From NCBI RefSeq assembly GCF_034313965.1, contig NZ_JAVIWQ010000002.1, positions 806,001-870,000 on the forward strand: a stretch of 64,000 nt of DNA, given 5' to 3'. Shown piece after piece: positions 37,375 to 47,169 of the stretch. The notes beneath the pieces were generated by a model. The model was not told the origin of the DNA. It saw only the letters and a program-made list of their open reading frames with translations, and searched no databases. The translations under genes were made by a program, and so were the position numbers. The stretch's first letter is position 1; every line of letters begins with the position of its first letter. Source of the stretch: Herbaspirillum sp. RTI4. GTDB lineage: Bacteria > Pseudomonadota > Gammaproteobacteria > Burkholderiales > Burkholderiaceae_D.

Positions 37375-37552
37375 GTATTAAGGGTTGAGTAGCTCGTCGT
37401 ATTCAAACGACTATGTTTTTGCTCCGACTCTGTGCCACGCGCTACTCTTAATTAGAGGATCTTCAAAAGATTGGTTGGAATCGGTCGTCGTTATCGGTGT
37501 ACTTTAGGCCGGTGCAGCGGGGGTCGTTGAAAACGGGCATACTGCTCTTATG

Positions 37553-37577
37553 CGCTGCGTTAATTCGCAGCGTTTTT
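37553..37577 (+). terminator. Rho-independent terminator-like hairpin
   Basis: CGCTGCG-TTAATT-CGCAGCG followed by TTTTT on the plus strand, about 70 bp before the peroxiredoxin start. It may end read-through from the ftsZ side, or lie in the peroxiredoxin leader. Confidence 0.6.
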
Positions 37578-37648
37578 GTATCTGCTCCATTTTCCGGGCG
37601 CTGTTATGCCCCTCATTAAGTCCCTCATCTGAATCAAGGAATTTCCTC

Positions 37649-38155
37649 ATGACTATTAAAATCGGCGAACGCTTGCCTGAAGGTACTCTGTCTGAATTTA
37701 TCGATATCGCTACCGAAGGGTGCGCGCTCGGTCCTAATGCGGTGAACGTCGCCGCTGCGCTGAAGGGCAAGACCATTGCCATTTTGGCGCTGCCGGGTGC
37801 GTTTACGCCGACCTGCTCCGCTAAGCATTTGCCCGGCTATATTCAGCATGCCGATCAATTCAAGGCCAAGGGCGTCGATGAAATCTGGTGTCTGGCAGTC
37901 AATGATGCCTTTGTCATGGGCGCATGGGGTCGCGAGCAAAAGGCCGTCGGTATCGTCCGTTTGTTGGGTGACGGTAGCGCGATCTATACCAAGGCGCTGG
38001 GTCTGGATGCCGATTTCACGGATCGTGGCATGGGCATTCGCTCGCAGCGGTATTCGATGTTGGTGGTTGATGGCGTGGTCAAACAATTGAATGTGGAAGC
38101 GGCAGGCAAGTTTGATGTGTCGACTGCAGAAACATTGTTGGCGCAGCTGGGCTAA
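37649..38155 (+). CDS. Peroxiredoxin (Prx5/AhpE-like, redoxin family)
   Basis: A 168-residue thiol peroxidase with the Prx active site PGAFTPTC (peroxidatic Cys56) and the Prx5-type LPGYIQHADQFKAKGVDEIWCLAVNDAFVMGAW continuation. It reduces peroxides, probably using glutathione/glutaredoxin or thioredoxin. The start at 37649 is supported by AAGGA and the conserved MTIKIGERLPEGTL; the longer frame from 37550 spans the terminator hairpin. Confidence 0.92.
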   Translation: MTIKIGERLPEGTLSEFIDIATEGCALGPNAVNVAAALKGKTIAILALPGAFTPTCSAKHLPGYIQHADQFKAKGVDEIWCLAVNDAFVMGAWGREQKAVGIVRLLGDGSAIYTKALGLDADFTDRGMGIRSQRYSMLVVDGVVKQLNVEAAGKFDVSTAETLLAQLG

Positions 38156-38191
38156 GCAGATCCTGCGGAGTTTTGCTTCGCAGTGAATGAG

Positions 38192-38218
38192 AAAAAGCGG
38201 CTTGCGGGCCGCTTTTTT
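38192..38218 (+). terminator. Rho-independent terminator of the peroxiredoxin gene
   Basis: AAAAAGCGGC / GCCGCTTTTT stem with a TTGCGG loop ending in a T6 run. The A run on the other arm makes it potentially bidirectional. Confidence 0.88.
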
Positions 38219-38282
38219 GTTGCCGCAGACAATCATCCGTATCAGCAGGACAGTGCAGGTGATTTTCCGGGATAATGAGCGC

Positions 38283-39218
38283 ATGTTAAAACAACGCACT
38301 ATCAAACAATTAGTCCGCACTGTCGGTGTCGGGCTGCACTCCGGAACCCGGGTAGAACTGACCTTGCGCCCCGCACCAGTCGATACTGGCATCGTCTTTC
38401 GCCGCATTGATCTGGTGCCGATTGTCGAATTCCCCTGTTCGGCCCACATTGTCGGCGATACCCGCATGGCGTCGACGTTGGGTGTGGGCAGTGCCAAAGT
38501 GTCGACCGTCGAGCATTTGCTTTCCGCCTGCGCTGGTCTGGGAATTGACAATATGGTCATCGATTTGACCGCTGAAGAAATTCCCATCATGGATGGTTCG
38601 GCTTCGTCGTTCGTTTATTTGTTGCAGCAAGCCGGATTGCAGGAGCAGTCCGCTGCGCGCAAATTCATCCGCGTCAAGCGCATGGTCGAAGTGCGGGAAG
38701 GTGAGGGCGATAAAGAAAAATGGGCCAGGCTCGAACCGTATGAGGGTTTGAAACTGAAATTTTTCATTGAATTCAACCATCCTGCCGTGGATACGACTGG
38801 TCAGACAGGGGAAGTGGATTTTGCGATTGAGTCTTACGTGAAAGAAATCGCCCGGGCCCGTACTTTCGGTTTTATGCAGGATGTGGAAACACTGCGCGGT
38901 ATGGGATTGGCGCGAGGCGGTTCGTTTGAAAATGCCATCGTGCTGGATGAATACCGTATTCTCAATGCCGATGGCTTGCGCTATGAAAATGAATTTGTGC
39001 GGCACAAGATGCTGGATGCGATCGGCGATCTGTACCTGATCGGCCATCCTTTGCTGGCGGCGTATGTCGCGCATAAATCCGGGCACGGGCTCAATAATCA
39101 GTTGTTGCGAGCCTTGCTGGCGCAGCCGGATGCTTATGAGATCGTCAGTTTCAATGCGCCTGAGGGAGCGCCGCCTACCTACGTCGCGCAAGCAGAGCAG
39201 GAGTGGGCGCTGAATTAA
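38283..39218 (+). CDS. lpxC: UDP-3-O-acyl-GlcNAc deacetylase LpxC
   Basis: A 311-residue zinc hydrolase, the committed step of lipid A synthesis. Zinc ligands His78 (STVEHLLSA), His241 and Asp245 ([12 protein letters not shown]) and the catalytic His268 (KSGHGLNN) are all present. The start at 38283 ([21 protein letters not shown]) is the conserved one; the frame is open upstream to 38187 through the terminator. LpxC levels are usually controlled by proteolysis of the C-terminus; this one ends [10 protein letters not shown]. Confidence 0.96.
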   Translation: MLKQRTIKQLVRTVGVGLHSGTRVELTLRPAPVDTGIVFRRIDLVPIVEFPCSAHIVGDTRMASTLGVGSAKVSTVEHLLSACAGLGIDNMVIDLTAEEIPIMDGSASSFVYLLQQAGLQEQSAARKFIRVKRMVEVREGEGDKEKWARLEPYEGLKLKFFIEFNHPAVDTTGQTGEVDFAIESYVKEIARARTFGFMQDVETLRGMGLARGGSFENAIVLDEYRILNADGLRYENEFVRHKMLDAIGDLYLIGHPLLAAYVAHKSGHGLNNQLLRALLAQPDAYEIVSFNAPEGAPPTYVAQAEQEWALN

Positions 39219-39234
39219 GCAGGCGTATCGCTAC

Positions 39235-39256
39235 CCATTTAAGACTCGTTAAATGG
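39235..39256. other. Short perfect hairpin after lpxC
   Basis: CCATTTAA-GACTCG-TTAAATGG, an 8-bp stem between the convergent lpxC and DUF721 genes. No T run follows on either strand; a possible weak transcript end. Confidence 0.4.
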
Positions 39257-39310
39257 AAGGGTATGAAATACGGTTTGTTTGATGGTCGCGGTATGGCAGG
39301 GGCAAGCTTG

Positions 39311-39832
39311 TCAGGCTATGGTCTCGGTGGGGACAAGGTGATGGCGCACCAGCGCAGCCAGGGCCGATTTCAAGGCTTGATTGCGGGGCGTGTCTTCCAG
39401 CATTTGATTCAAGCCGGAGAGCGCTGTCAGCGCGTTTGCAGGCAGTTGCAAGGGCGTGTGCGGTGGCGTCGGAACGCGGTTTTTGGCAACTTGTACTTTG
39501 ATACGTATTGCGTTAACCTGCCAGCCTCGCTTTTGCAGATGTTCCTGCAATTTCGGCAGCTGTTGTTTTAGTTTGGTGGCCAGTGCCGCGTTCGGTGCCG
39601 ACAGAACCAGTTGGCCATCTTCCAGTTGCAGCGGGTCGCAAGAAGAAAACATTGCAGGCAGCGCGGCGGCATAGTCTTTTTGCAGTGCCGCCAGACGCAC
39701 GATGGCCGGCATGAGCGAGGCCATGCCGTCATGTGCGCGTAAAAAATCCGATGCGTCTTTCGGCTTGTGCTGCTTCACATGCGCAGATGAGCCGCTTTGA
39801 CGCCGGGGAAGAAAAGGGGAGGATTGCATCAT
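39311..39832 (-). CDS. DUF721 (DciA-like) protein
   Basis: A 173-residue protein. The DUF721 domain occupies about 30-115: ASLMPAIVRLAALQKDYAAALPAMFSSCDPLQLEDGQLVLSAPNAALATKLKQQLPKL in outline, i.e. a KH-like core with L-x-L-x-S-N-A-A-L-A-x-x-L. DciA proteins load replicative helicase in bacteria lacking DnaC; whether this DUF721 member does so is inferred. Location between lpxC and the M23 peptidase is common in Betaproteobacteria. The C-terminal third is unstructured-looking and Pro-rich. Confidence 0.82.
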   Translation of the reverse strand: MMQSSPFLPRRQSGSSAHVKQHKPKDASDFLRAHDGMASLMPAIVRLAALQKDYAAALPAMFSSCDPLQLEDGQLVLSAPNAALATKLKQQLPKLQEHLQKRGWQVNAIRIKVQVAKNRVPTPPHTPLQLPANALTALSGLNQMLEDTPRNQALKSALAALVRHHLVPTETIA

Positions 39833-39934
39833 TGAGCAACCTTATCATATTCGGGCGTTTATCAGCGGTCTGAGGTGTGCTGTGAACGTCTGCTGCCGCA
39901 AGGGGCCGTCCACCGAAACGGCTGAGGAATAACG

Positions 39935-40888
39935 ATGCAAATCATTGTGATGCACCCTCGGTTTTCCCGCTCGCGTTCCATTACGCTGGCTTCCCGACAT
40001 ATTCTGTTGCTTCTGCTGTTGCTCATTACGGTGTTGATGGGTTTGTCGAGCGTGCTGACCTACGCAGTATTGCGGCGGGCGGCTACCGGAGATGCTCCGT
40101 TCTTACGCAATGTGCTGGGTCTCTCGGTCAATCAGGACGGCGACCGCAAAGAAAAGTACGTGAAGGAAAACCTGACGCTCATGGCGATCAAGCTCGGGGA
40201 AATGCAAGCCCAGCTCATACGACTGGACGCACTGGGTGAGCGGGTGCAAGGGCTGGCCGGCGTGCGGCCGGAAGAGTTCAATTTCAAAAAAATGCCGGGA
40301 CGTGGCGGTGCTTCATCTACAACGCCCGCCGTGGTGCCAGGTATCAGCGAGATGCAAAAATTGCTGGATGCGCTGGCAACGGATGTCTCGCGCCGCTCCG
40401 ATTACATGAATGTGGTCGAAACCACCTTGATGAGCGACAAAATCAAAACCCGGCTCTTGCCGACCAAGCAACCGGTCAATGTCGGCTACAACTCATCGAG
40501 TTTCGGTTGGCGTCTCGATCCCTTTACCGGCGGCAATGCTTTTCACGAAGGTCTGGATTTTCCCGCCTCGGTAGGCACGCCTATCTATGCCGCCGCCGCC
40601 GGCGTAGTGATGGCTTCGGAATATCACCCGCAGTTCGGCAACATGGTGGAAATCGACCACGGCAATGACATCATGACCCGTTACGCCCATGCATCGGCGC
40701 TGTTTGTGAAGGTCGGCGATATCGTCAGTCGCGGCCAGCATATCGCCGATATCGGCACCACCGGCCGTTCTACCGGCCCCCATTTGCACTTTGAAGTGCG
40801 GATCAGAGGCGTGGCGCAGGACCCCAAGAAATTCCTGGCGCTGGGCGGCAGTCCCGGCAAGGCTTTGCCGGAATTCGTGCGGCGTTAG
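39935..40888 (+). CDS. M23 family metallopeptidase (LytM/NlpD-like)
   Basis: A 317-residue bitopic protein: N-terminal TM helix (about 22-47), a helical periplasmic segment, then a C-terminal LytM domain (about 180-300). Zinc ligands are in FHEGLDF (His and Asp) and HLHFEV (His-x-His), so it should be an active peptidoglycan endopeptidase rather than a degenerate activator. It sits just ahead of secA. Confidence 0.9.
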   Translation: MQIIVMHPRFSRSRSITLASRHILLLLLLLITVLMGLSSVLTYAVLRRAATGDAPFLRNVLGLSVNQDGDRKEKYVKENLTLMAIKLGEMQAQLIRLDALGERVQGLAGVRPEEFNFKKMPGRGGASSTTPAVVPGISEMQKLLDALATDVSRRSDYMNVVETTLMSDKIKTRLLPTKQPVNVGYNSSSFGWRLDPFTGGNAFHEGLDFPASVGTPIYAAAAGVVMASEYHPQFGNMVEIDHGNDIMTRYAHASALFVKVGDIVSRGQHIADIGTTGRSTGPHLHFEVRIRGVAQDPKKFLALGGSPGKALPEFVRR

Positions 40889-41037
40889 CCCGCATACTCG
40901 TAGTGCGTTTCTGCGGCCTGTGAGGGAGGGTGTCCTCATGGTAAAATCGTCGTTTGCTTGCCCTTCGTCCGCTGCCGCATCGTACAAGCACTGTACTGTG
41001 CAGTATCGTTTTCCGGCGCTTTTATAAAATTCCTCGC

Positions 41038-43800
41038 ATGTCATTACTGACCCAGATTTTCGGCAGCCGCAACCAGCGGCTGCTCAAGCAATATCAAAAA
41101 ACCGTTCGCGCCATCAATGCGCTGGAGCCGGCTATCGGACTCCTGTCCGATGATGAATTGAAAGCCAAGACCCCAGAGTTCCGGCAACGCGTGGCGCAGG
41201 GCGAAAAGCTCGATGCGCTGCTGCCGGAAGCCTTTGCCGTGTGTCGCGAAGCCAGTAAACGCTTGCTGAAAATGCGCCATTTCGATGTCCAGTTAGTGGG
41301 CGGCATGGCCTTGCATTACGGCAAGATCGGCGAAATGGGTACCGGCGAAGGCAAGACGCTGATGGCGACGCTGCCAGCCTATCTGAATGCCTTGTCCGGC
41401 GACGGCGTGCACGTCGTCACGGTCAATGACTATCTGGCGCAGCGCGATGCCGAATGGATGGGGCAGCTTTACAGCTGGCTGGGCCTGACGACCGGCATTA
41501 ACATGTCGCAAATGGCGCACGACCTCAAACAGCAGGCGTATGCCGCCGACATCACCTACGGCACCAATAACGAATTCGGTTTCGATTATTTGCGCGACAA
41601 CATGGTGTTCGAGCGCAGCGACCGCGTGCAGCGCAAACTGAATTTTGCCATTGTCGATGAAGTCGATTCGATTCTGATCGATGAAGCCCGGACGCCACTG
41701 ATCATTTCAGGACAGGCCGAAAATCATACCGACCTGTATCACAAGATCAATTCGCTGCCGCCCCTGCTGACCTTGCAGATCGGTGAAGAAACGCCGGATG
41801 GTAAGAGTACGGTGGAAGTCCCCGGCGATTACACCAAGGATGAGAAATCGCATCAGGTGCTGTTGACCGAAGCGGGCCATGAAAAGGCCGAGTCCATTCT
41901 GGCCGGCATGGGTCTGCTGGCCGAAGGTGGTTCGCTGTACGACGCCACCCACATCACGCTGGTGCATCACCTGTACGCCGCATTGCGCGCCCACACGCTG
42001 TATCACAAGGATCAGCACTACGTGGTGCAGAACGGCGAAGTCGTGATCGTCGATGAATTCACCGGCCGCCTGATGACCGGACGTCGCTGGTCGGATGGCC
42101 TGCATCAGGCTGTCGAAGCCAAAGAAGGCGTGAAGATTCAGAACGAGAATCAGACGCTGGCATCGATCACCTTCCAGAACTATTTCCGCATGTACGGCAA
42201 GTTGTCGGGCATGACCGGTACGGCCGACACTGAAGCCTACGAATTCCAGGAAATTTATAACCTGGAAACCGTCGTCATTCCACCGAACCGGATCAGCGCC
42301 CGCAAGGATCGTCAGGATCAGGTTTACAAGAGCTCGCAGGAAAAATATCAGGCCATGCTGGTCGATATCCAGGATTGCTACGAGCGCGGGCAGCCGGTGC
42401 TGGTGGGGACTACCTCGATTGAGAATTCCGAATTGCTGTCCGGCATTCTCGACACCGCCAAACTGCCGCACAACGTCCTCAATGCCAAGCAACATGCGCG
42501 CGAAGCTGAAATCATCGCCCAGGCCGGACGGCCGAAGATGATTACGATCGCGACCAACATGGCGGGTCGCGGCACCGATATCGTGCTCGGCGGCAATGTC
42601 GAAAAGCAAATTCAGATCATCGAAGCCGATGCGGCGTTGAGCGATGCCGATAAAGCGACACAGGCGCAAACACTGCGTGACGAGTGGCATTCGCTGCACG
42701 AGCATGTGGTGAAGGCCGGCGGCTTGCACATCATCGGTACCGAGCGCCACGAATCGCGGCGCGTCGATAACCAGTTGCGCGGCCGTTCAGGACGTCAGGG
42801 CGATCCCGGTTCTTCCCGTTTCTACCTGTCGCTGGACGACGCCCTGCTGCGCATTTTTGCCGGCGACCGCGTACGCGCGATCATGGATCGGCTGAAGATG
42901 CCGGAAGGCGAGCCGATCGAAGCGGGCATCGTTTCCCGCTCTATCGAATCAGCGCAGCGCAAGGTGGAAGCGCGCAACTTCGATATCCGCAAGCAATTGC
43001 TGGAATACGACGATGTCGCCAACGATCAACGCAAAGTGATTTACCAACAGCGCAATGAATTGCTGGAAGACAACGGCGTCGAGGGCATGATTACTTCGCT
43101 GCGCGAAGGCGTACTGACCGATATTTTCCGTACCTATGTGCCGGAAGAATCGGTTGAGGAGCAGTGGGATATCCCCGCGCTGGAAAAGACGCTGGCAGGC
43201 GAATGGCAATTGCCGGTGGCGCTGAGCGCCATGCTGGAAGCGGAGCCCAACCTGAGCGACGAGGAGCTGCTCAAGCGCGTATTTGACGAAGCGACTGCCG
43301 CTTACGAGGCCAAGATTGCCATCGTAGGCCGCGAATCGTTTGCCGGTTTCGAGCGCAGCGTCATGCTGCAAAGTATCGATAGCCATTGGCGCGAGCATCT
43401 GGCAGCGCTGGACCACTTGCGTCAGGGGATTCATTTGCGCGGCTATGCGCAAAAAAATCCTAAGCAGGAATACAAGCGCGAAGCCTTCGAACTGTTCGGG
43501 CAGATGCTCGACCAGATCAAAAATGAAGTGGTCAAAATCGTCATGGCGGTTCGGATCGACAGCCCGGACGATGTGGTGGCAGCCGAAGAGGGACTGACGC
43601 CAGCCCAGCTGGAAAACCTTAATTACCAGCATGCCGATTTCGACCCGGATGCCGCGCCGGAAGAATTGCTGGCGCCGACGGCCTTCAGCGCAGCTGAAAG
43701 TAGCGTATTGGCCAGCGATCTGCCAAAGGTGGGACGTAATGATCCTTGCCCTTGCGGTAGCGGCAAAAAGTACAAGCAATGCCACGGCAAGCTTTCGTAA
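41038..43800 (+). CDS. secA: Preprotein translocase ATPase SecA
   Basis: A 920-residue motor that drives proteins through SecYEG. It has the Walker A motif GTGEGKT (101-107), [11 protein letters not shown] in the first nucleotide-binding domain, [13 protein letters not shown] and [14 protein letters not shown] in the second, and the [12 protein letters not shown] motif. The C-terminal zinc motif [13 protein letters not shown] (904-916) binds SecB and phospholipid. The 150-bp leader shows no SecM-like frame that I can identify. The start at 41038 is the conserved [12 protein letters not shown]. Confidence 0.97.
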   Translation: MSLLTQIFGSRNQRLLKQYQKTVRAINALEPAIGLLSDDELKAKTPEFRQRVAQGEKLDALLPEAFAVCREASKRLLKMRHFDVQLVGGMALHYGKIGEMGTGEGKTLMATLPAYLNALSGDGVHVVTVNDYLAQRDAEWMGQLYSWLGLTTGINMSQMAHDLKQQAYAADITYGTNNEFGFDYLRDNMVFERSDRVQRKLNFAIVDEVDSILIDEARTPLIISGQAENHTDLYHKINSLPPLLTLQIGEETPDGKSTVEVPGDYTKDEKSHQVLLTEAGHEKAESILAGMGLLAEGGSLYDATHITLVHHLYAALRAHTLYHKDQHYVVQNGEVVIVDEFTGRLMTGRRWSDGLHQAVEAKEGVKIQNENQTLASITFQNYFRMYGKLSGMTGTADTEAYEFQEIYNLETVVIPPNRISARKDRQDQVYKSSQEKYQAMLVDIQDCYERGQPVLVGTTSIENSELLSGILDTAKLPHNVLNAKQHAREAEIIAQAGRPKMITIATNMAGRGTDIVLGGNVEKQIQIIEADAALSDADKATQAQTLRDEWHSLHEHVVKAGGLHIIGTERHESRRVDNQLRGRSGRQGDPGSSRFYLSLDDALLRIFAGDRVRAIMDRLKMPEGEPIEAGIVSRSIESAQRKVEARNFDIRKQLLEYDDVANDQRKVIYQQRNELLEDNGVEGMITSLREGVLTDIFRTYVPEESVEEQWDIPALEKTLAGEWQLPVALSAMLEAEPNLSDEELLKRVFDEATAAYEAKIAIVGRESFAGFERSVMLQSIDSHWREHLAALDHLRQGIHLRGYAQKNPKQEYKREAFELFGQMLDQIKNEVVKIVMAVRIDSPDDVVAAEEGLTPAQLENLNYQHADFDPDAAPEELLAPTAFSAAESSVLASDLPKVGRNDPCPCGSGKKYKQCHGKLS

Positions 43801-43853
43801 GCTAGGCGCATTGGCTGGCTAAAAAATGACGGGCTGGTAACGCCGTTAGCGAT

Positions 43854-43886
43854 GGGGTGCTGCGAGAGCAGCACCCCGTTTTTTTT
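43854..43886 (+). terminator. Rho-independent terminator of secA
   Basis: GGGGTGCTGC-GAGA-GCAGCACCCC stem followed by G and T8. It separates secA from sugE. Confidence 0.93.
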
Positions 43887-43950
43887 GTATGAGTTCTGCT
43901 CGATCAGTCCTGCCCGGACTGGAAAGGTGGAACATCGAAGGGAGTGTCTT

Positions 43951-44271
43951 ATGGCATGGCTCATGTTGATATTGGCGGGGATCTTTGAAATCGCCTGGGC
44001 AGTCGGTTTGAAATACACCGAGGGATTTACCCGCTTGTGGCCCAGCATTGGTACTGCGCTGGCGATGGTGCTTAGCGTTGGCTTGCTGGCGTTGGCGGTC
44101 AAGACGCTGCCCTTGAGTACGGCCTATGCCATCTGGACGGGCATCGGCGCGTTCGGCGCAGTGATTTTGGGCATTGTGTTGTTCGGTGAGTCGGCCGCCC
44201 CGGCGCGGCTGGCTTGCCTGGGGTTGATTTTGCTCGGCATCATCGGCTTGAAAATCGTCTCGCCGGATTAG
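43951..44271 (+). CDS. sugE: SugE/Gdx-type small multidrug resistance transporter (guanidinium exporter)
   Basis: A 106-residue SMR protein with four TM helices. The conserved Glu13 in [18 protein letters not shown] and the [24 protein letters not shown] segment match the SugE/Gdx branch, which exports guanidinium in exchange for protons and works as a dual-topology dimer. The ATG at 43951 follows GGGAG. It is transcribed separately from secA. I did not recognise a guanidine riboswitch in the short leader. Confidence 0.88.
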   Translation: MAWLMLILAGIFEIAWAVGLKYTEGFTRLWPSIGTALAMVLSVGLLALAVKTLPLSTAYAIWTGIGAFGAVILGIVLFGESAAPARLACLGLILLGIIGLKIVSPD

Positions 44272-44368
44272 CTTTTTGCCGTGGCGTGCCTGCGTGCCGG
44301 AGCGCGCATTCGACGTGATGCCGTATGCGTTTACAATGAGCCTCCTTTTCTTTTTCGGATAAGCCACG

Positions 44369-45604
44369 ATGGCCGTTAACTCCCCTCTCCCTATCGCCGC
44401 AGACCTGCGGCCTGTTGCCGGCATCACGCTCGGCCATGCTGAAGCCGGTATCCGCAAACCCGGTCGCAAGGATTTGCTGGTGTTGGAACTGGCACCGACG
44501 GCGACGGTAGCCGGTGTGTTTACGCTCAACCGTTTTTGCGCCGCTCCGGTGCAACTGTGCAAGACCCATCTGGCGCAAGTCAGCCCCGGCGCGCCGATTC
44601 GCGCCTTGCTGATTAACACCGGCAATGCCAATGCCGGTACGGGCGCAGAGGGTCTGGCGCGAGCGCAGGCCACCTGCGTCGCGCTGGCAGAATTGCTCGG
44701 CTGCGCGCCTGAGCAAATATTACCGTTCTCAACCGGCGTGATTCTGGAACCCCTGCCGGTCGAGCGCGTGATTGCCGGCTTGCCACAAGCACTCTCCCAT
44801 TTGCAAGCCGACAATTGGTTCAATGCCGCGCAAGCGATCATGACCACCGACACCCAGCCCAAAGCCGCTTCGCGCACCCTCACCATCGCCGGTCAACGCG
44901 TCACGCTGACCGGCATCAGCAAAGGTGCCGGCATGATCCGGCCGAACATGGCGACCATGCTGGGCTTTGTCGCCTGCGATGCGCGCATCCCACAAGCGCT
45001 GCTGGAAACACTGGTGAAAGACGCGGCGGATCAATCCTTCAATTGCATCAGCATCGATGGCGACACCTCGACTAACGACTCCTTCATGCTGATTGCCACC
45101 GGCGCGGGTGAACTCGTTATTGAGAGTGTGAACAGCCCCGGGTACGCTGAATTAGTAACGGCAGTGAAGGCCTTGTCGCAGAATCTGGCGCAGCAAATCA
45201 TCCGTGACGGCGAAGGCGCGACCAAATTCATTACCGTGGCAGTCGAGGGTGGGCGTAATGTCGAGGAGTGCCGCAAGATTGCCTATTCGATTGCGCATTC
45301 GCCGCTGGTCAAGACCGCTTTTTTCGCGTCCGATCCGAATCTGGGGCGCATTCTGGCGGCGATCGGTTATGCCGGTGTCGACGATCTGGATGTATCGCTG
45401 CTCAATTTATATCTGGATGATGTCTGGGTCGCGCGCGATGGCGGGCGTCATCCCGATTATCAGGAAGCCGATGGCCAGCGCGTGATGCAGCAAAGCGAAA
45501 TCACGGTGCGCGTAGTGCTGGGGCGCGGGGCTGCTGCGGCCACCGTCTGGACTTGCGATCTGTCCCACGAGTACGTCTCGATCAACGCCGATTACCGGTC
45601 CTAA
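44369..45604 (+). CDS. argJ: Bifunctional glutamate N-acetyltransferase / amino-acid acetyltransferase ArgJ
   Basis: A 411-residue enzyme of the cyclic arginine pathway: it moves acetyl from N-acetylornithine to glutamate and may also use acetyl-CoA. The autocleavage site is [16 protein letters not shown], where the Thr in MATML becomes the nucleophile of the beta chain. The oxyanion segment FSTGVI and [11 protein letters not shown] are present. Usual place downstream of secA in Betaproteobacteria. Confidence 0.95.
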   Translation: MAVNSPLPIAADLRPVAGITLGHAEAGIRKPGRKDLLVLELAPTATVAGVFTLNRFCAAPVQLCKTHLAQVSPGAPIRALLINTGNANAGTGAEGLARAQATCVALAELLGCAPEQILPFSTGVILEPLPVERVIAGLPQALSHLQADNWFNAAQAIMTTDTQPKAASRTLTIAGQRVTLTGISKGAGMIRPNMATMLGFVACDARIPQALLETLVKDAADQSFNCISIDGDTSTNDSFMLIATGAGELVIESVNSPGYAELVTAVKALSQNLAQQIIRDGEGATKFITVAVEGGRNVEECRKIAYSIAHSPLVKTAFFASDPNLGRILAAIGYAGVDDLDVSLLNLYLDDVWVARDGGRHPDYQEADGQRVMQQSEITVRVVLGRGAAAATVWTCDLSHEYVSINADYRS

Positions 45605-45617
45605 CCCGTTCCCGTTC

Positions 45618-46493
45618 ATGAATCCATTAGATCAATTTTTGTTGCGGGCGGAAGCCTTGCTCGTACGTGTAGAGGCCTTGCTGCCCGCCAGTGGCAATGC
45701 GCCGGACTGGAACGCTGGCGTCGCCTTCCGCTGGCGTCGCGGCAAGGGATCGAGCAACGGGTATTTGCAGCCGGTGGCGCATGTGTCACAGATCGCTTTG
45801 TCGGATTTGCAGCACGTTGGCGTCCAAAAGGAGCAGATTGACACCAATACGCGACAGTTTGTCGAAGGAAGGCCTGCCAACAATGTGCTGCTGACCGGCG
45901 CGCGCGGGACGGGAAAATCTTCGCTCATCAAGGCCTGCCTGAATCAGTATGCGCAGCGCGGCTTGCGTCTGATCGAAGTGGATAAGGACGATCTGCATGA
46001 CCTGCCCGATATCGTCGATCTGGTCGCGGCGCGGCCGGAACGCTTCATTGTTTTTTGCGACGATCTCTCGTTCGAAGAGGGCGAGCATGGCTACAAGGCC
46101 TTGAAAGTGGCGCTGGACGGCAGTATTTCTGCGCAATCGGACAATGTGCTGATTTATGCCACGTCCAATCGTCGTCATTTGATGCCGGAACGCCTGTCCG
46201 ACAATATGAGTTATCAGCATACCGAGGATGGCGATCTGCATCCGGGCGAGACGGTCGAGGAAAAAATCTCGCTGTCGGAACGCTTCGGGCTGTGGGTGAC
46301 GTTTTATCCCTTTAAGCAGGACGACTTCCTGGAAATCGTGGCGCACTGGCTGCGTCATTTCGACTGTACTGCGCAGCAGATTGAAGAGGCGCGTGGCGAC
46401 GCTTTGCGCTGGGCTTTGCAGCGCAGCTCGCGCTCGGGCCGCGTGGCCTGGCAATTCGCCAAGGATTACGCCGGCAAGTTGCGTTCGGCATGA
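45618..46493 (+). CDS. DUF815 family ATPase
   Basis: A 291-residue AAA-like protein with the Walker A LLTGARGTGKSSLIKA and the Walker B-like FIVFCDDLSFEEGEHGYKALK. YATSNRRHLMPE and SERFGLWVTFYPFKQDDF are typical of DUF815. Function is not established; the family is thought to be a stand-alone P-loop ATPase. It starts 13 bp after argJ and overlaps mutT by four bases, so it is likely cotranscribed. Confidence 0.88.
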   Translation: MNPLDQFLLRAEALLVRVEALLPASGNAPDWNAGVAFRWRRGKGSSNGYLQPVAHVSQIALSDLQHVGVQKEQIDTNTRQFVEGRPANNVLLTGARGTGKSSLIKACLNQYAQRGLRLIEVDKDDLHDLPDIVDLVAARPERFIVFCDDLSFEEGEHGYKALKVALDGSISAQSDNVLIYATSNRRHLMPERLSDNMSYQHTEDGDLHPGETVEEKISLSERFGLWVTFYPFKQDDFLEIVAHWLRHFDCTAQQIEEARGDALRWALQRSSRSGRVAWQFAKDYAGKLRSA

Positions 46494-46897
46494 GTGATGC
46501 AGCGGCACTTCCGGTCGATGTAGCGGTCGGCATCCTGATGCAGCCGAACGGTGACGTCTTGCTCGGGCAGCGTCCTCCCGGCAAACCCTATGCCGGATAT
46601 TGGGAATTTCCCGGCGGCAAAGTGGAAAAGGGCGAGTCGATTCTGGCCGCTTTGCAGCGCGAGTTTCAGGAAGAGTTGGGAATTGAAGTGGTGTCGGCGG
46701 AAGCCTGGTGCGGCGTGGAATACATTTATCCGCATGCCCATGTGCGCCTGCATTTCTATATCAGCCGGGAGTGGCGCGGCGAACCGCAAAGCCTTGAGGG
46801 GCAGGCCTTTTCCTGGCAGGGCAGTATCGGACTGGAGCCGCTGCTGCCGGCAACGATACCGCTACTTGGCTGGCTGGATCAGTTGCGCGGCCGCTGA
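46490..46897 (+). CDS. mutT: 8-oxo-dGTP diphosphatase MutT (Nudix)
   Basis: 135 residues with a full Nudix box, GGKVEKGESILAALQREFQEELGI (about 43-66), preceded by GYWEFPG. Residues DVLLGQRPPGKPYAG fit the MutT/CTP pyrophosphohydrolase group, so it probably sanitises 8-oxo-dGTP. Overlaps the DUF815 gene and is convergent with yacG. Confidence 0.9.
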   Translation: MSDAAALPVDVAVGILMQPNGDVLLGQRPPGKPYAGYWEFPGGKVEKGESILAALQREFQEELGIEVVSAEAWCGVEYIYPHAHVRLHFYISREWRGEPQSLEGQAFSWQGSIGLEPLLPATIPLLGWLDQLRGR

Positions 46898-46912
46898 GGT
46901 TCCAGTCGACCT

Positions 46913-46948
46913 ATTCAACCTATTCAACCGATTCAACCCATTCGACAG
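46913..46948. repeat. Four-copy 9-bp tandem repeat
   Basis: ATTCAACCT, ATTCAACCG, ATTCAACCC and ATTCGACAG follow one another in the gap between convergent mutT and yacG. No function apparent. Confidence 0.7.
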
Positions 46949-46966
46949 GGGATACTCAGGCGGGGG

Positions 46967-47161
46967 TTATTGCAGAGACTGAAGAGATGAATCGCTGTCG
47001 TCGTCGGTCGGCATATTGACTGCCGGTATTGTGTATTTTTCTTCCGCCCAGGCACCGAGATCGATTTGTTTGCAGCGATTCGAGCAAAACGGGCGGAATT
47101 TGTTGATCTCGTTCCATTCCACCTTGGCGGCGCAGGTCGGGCAATCTACGATGGTAGCCAT
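46967..47161 (-). CDS. yacG: DNA gyrase inhibitor YacG
   Basis: A 64-residue zinc protein. Four cysteines in [11 protein letters not shown] and [22 protein letters not shown] form the zinc site; the family binds GyrB and blocks DNA binding. The ATG at 47161 gives the conserved [10 protein letters not shown]; a TTG at 47173 overlapping the zapD stop would add four residues. The acidic C-terminal tail (PTDDDSDSS) is typical. Confidence 0.92.
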   Translation of the reverse strand: MATIVDCPTCAAKVEWNEINKFRPFCSNRCKQIDLGAWAEEKYTIPAVNMPTDDDSDSSLQSLQ

Positions 47162-47169
47162 GGTGTCTT

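Larger units (their letters stand above)
36747..37648. other. Non-coding gap between ftsZ and the peroxiredoxin gene
   Basis: About 900 bases. 36748-37374 is filled by the palindromic repeat array, and 37553-37577 holds a terminator-like hairpin. Between them (37375-37552) I see nothing assignable, though the peroxiredoxin promoter should be near its end. In many relatives lpxC follows ftsZ closely, so this gap with the peroxiredoxin gene looks inserted. Confidence 0.6.

Noticed and set aside
36870..37388. 172-codon frame in the repeat array as a real gene
   Set aside because: It is made only of the palindromic repeat; differences between copies are mostly non-synonymous; no ribosome-binding site. 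Kept only as an observation.
40889..41037. SecM-like regulatory peptide upstream of secA
   Set aside because: No small frame with a signal-like segment and arrest-like end is evident; SecM is mostly restricted to gammaproteobacteria.
43880..43950. Guanidine (ykkC-class) riboswitch before sugE
   Set aside because: I looked for paired hairpins with ACGR loops or the longer ykkC core and saw neither; the leader is too short for ykkC class I. Not fully excluded by eye.
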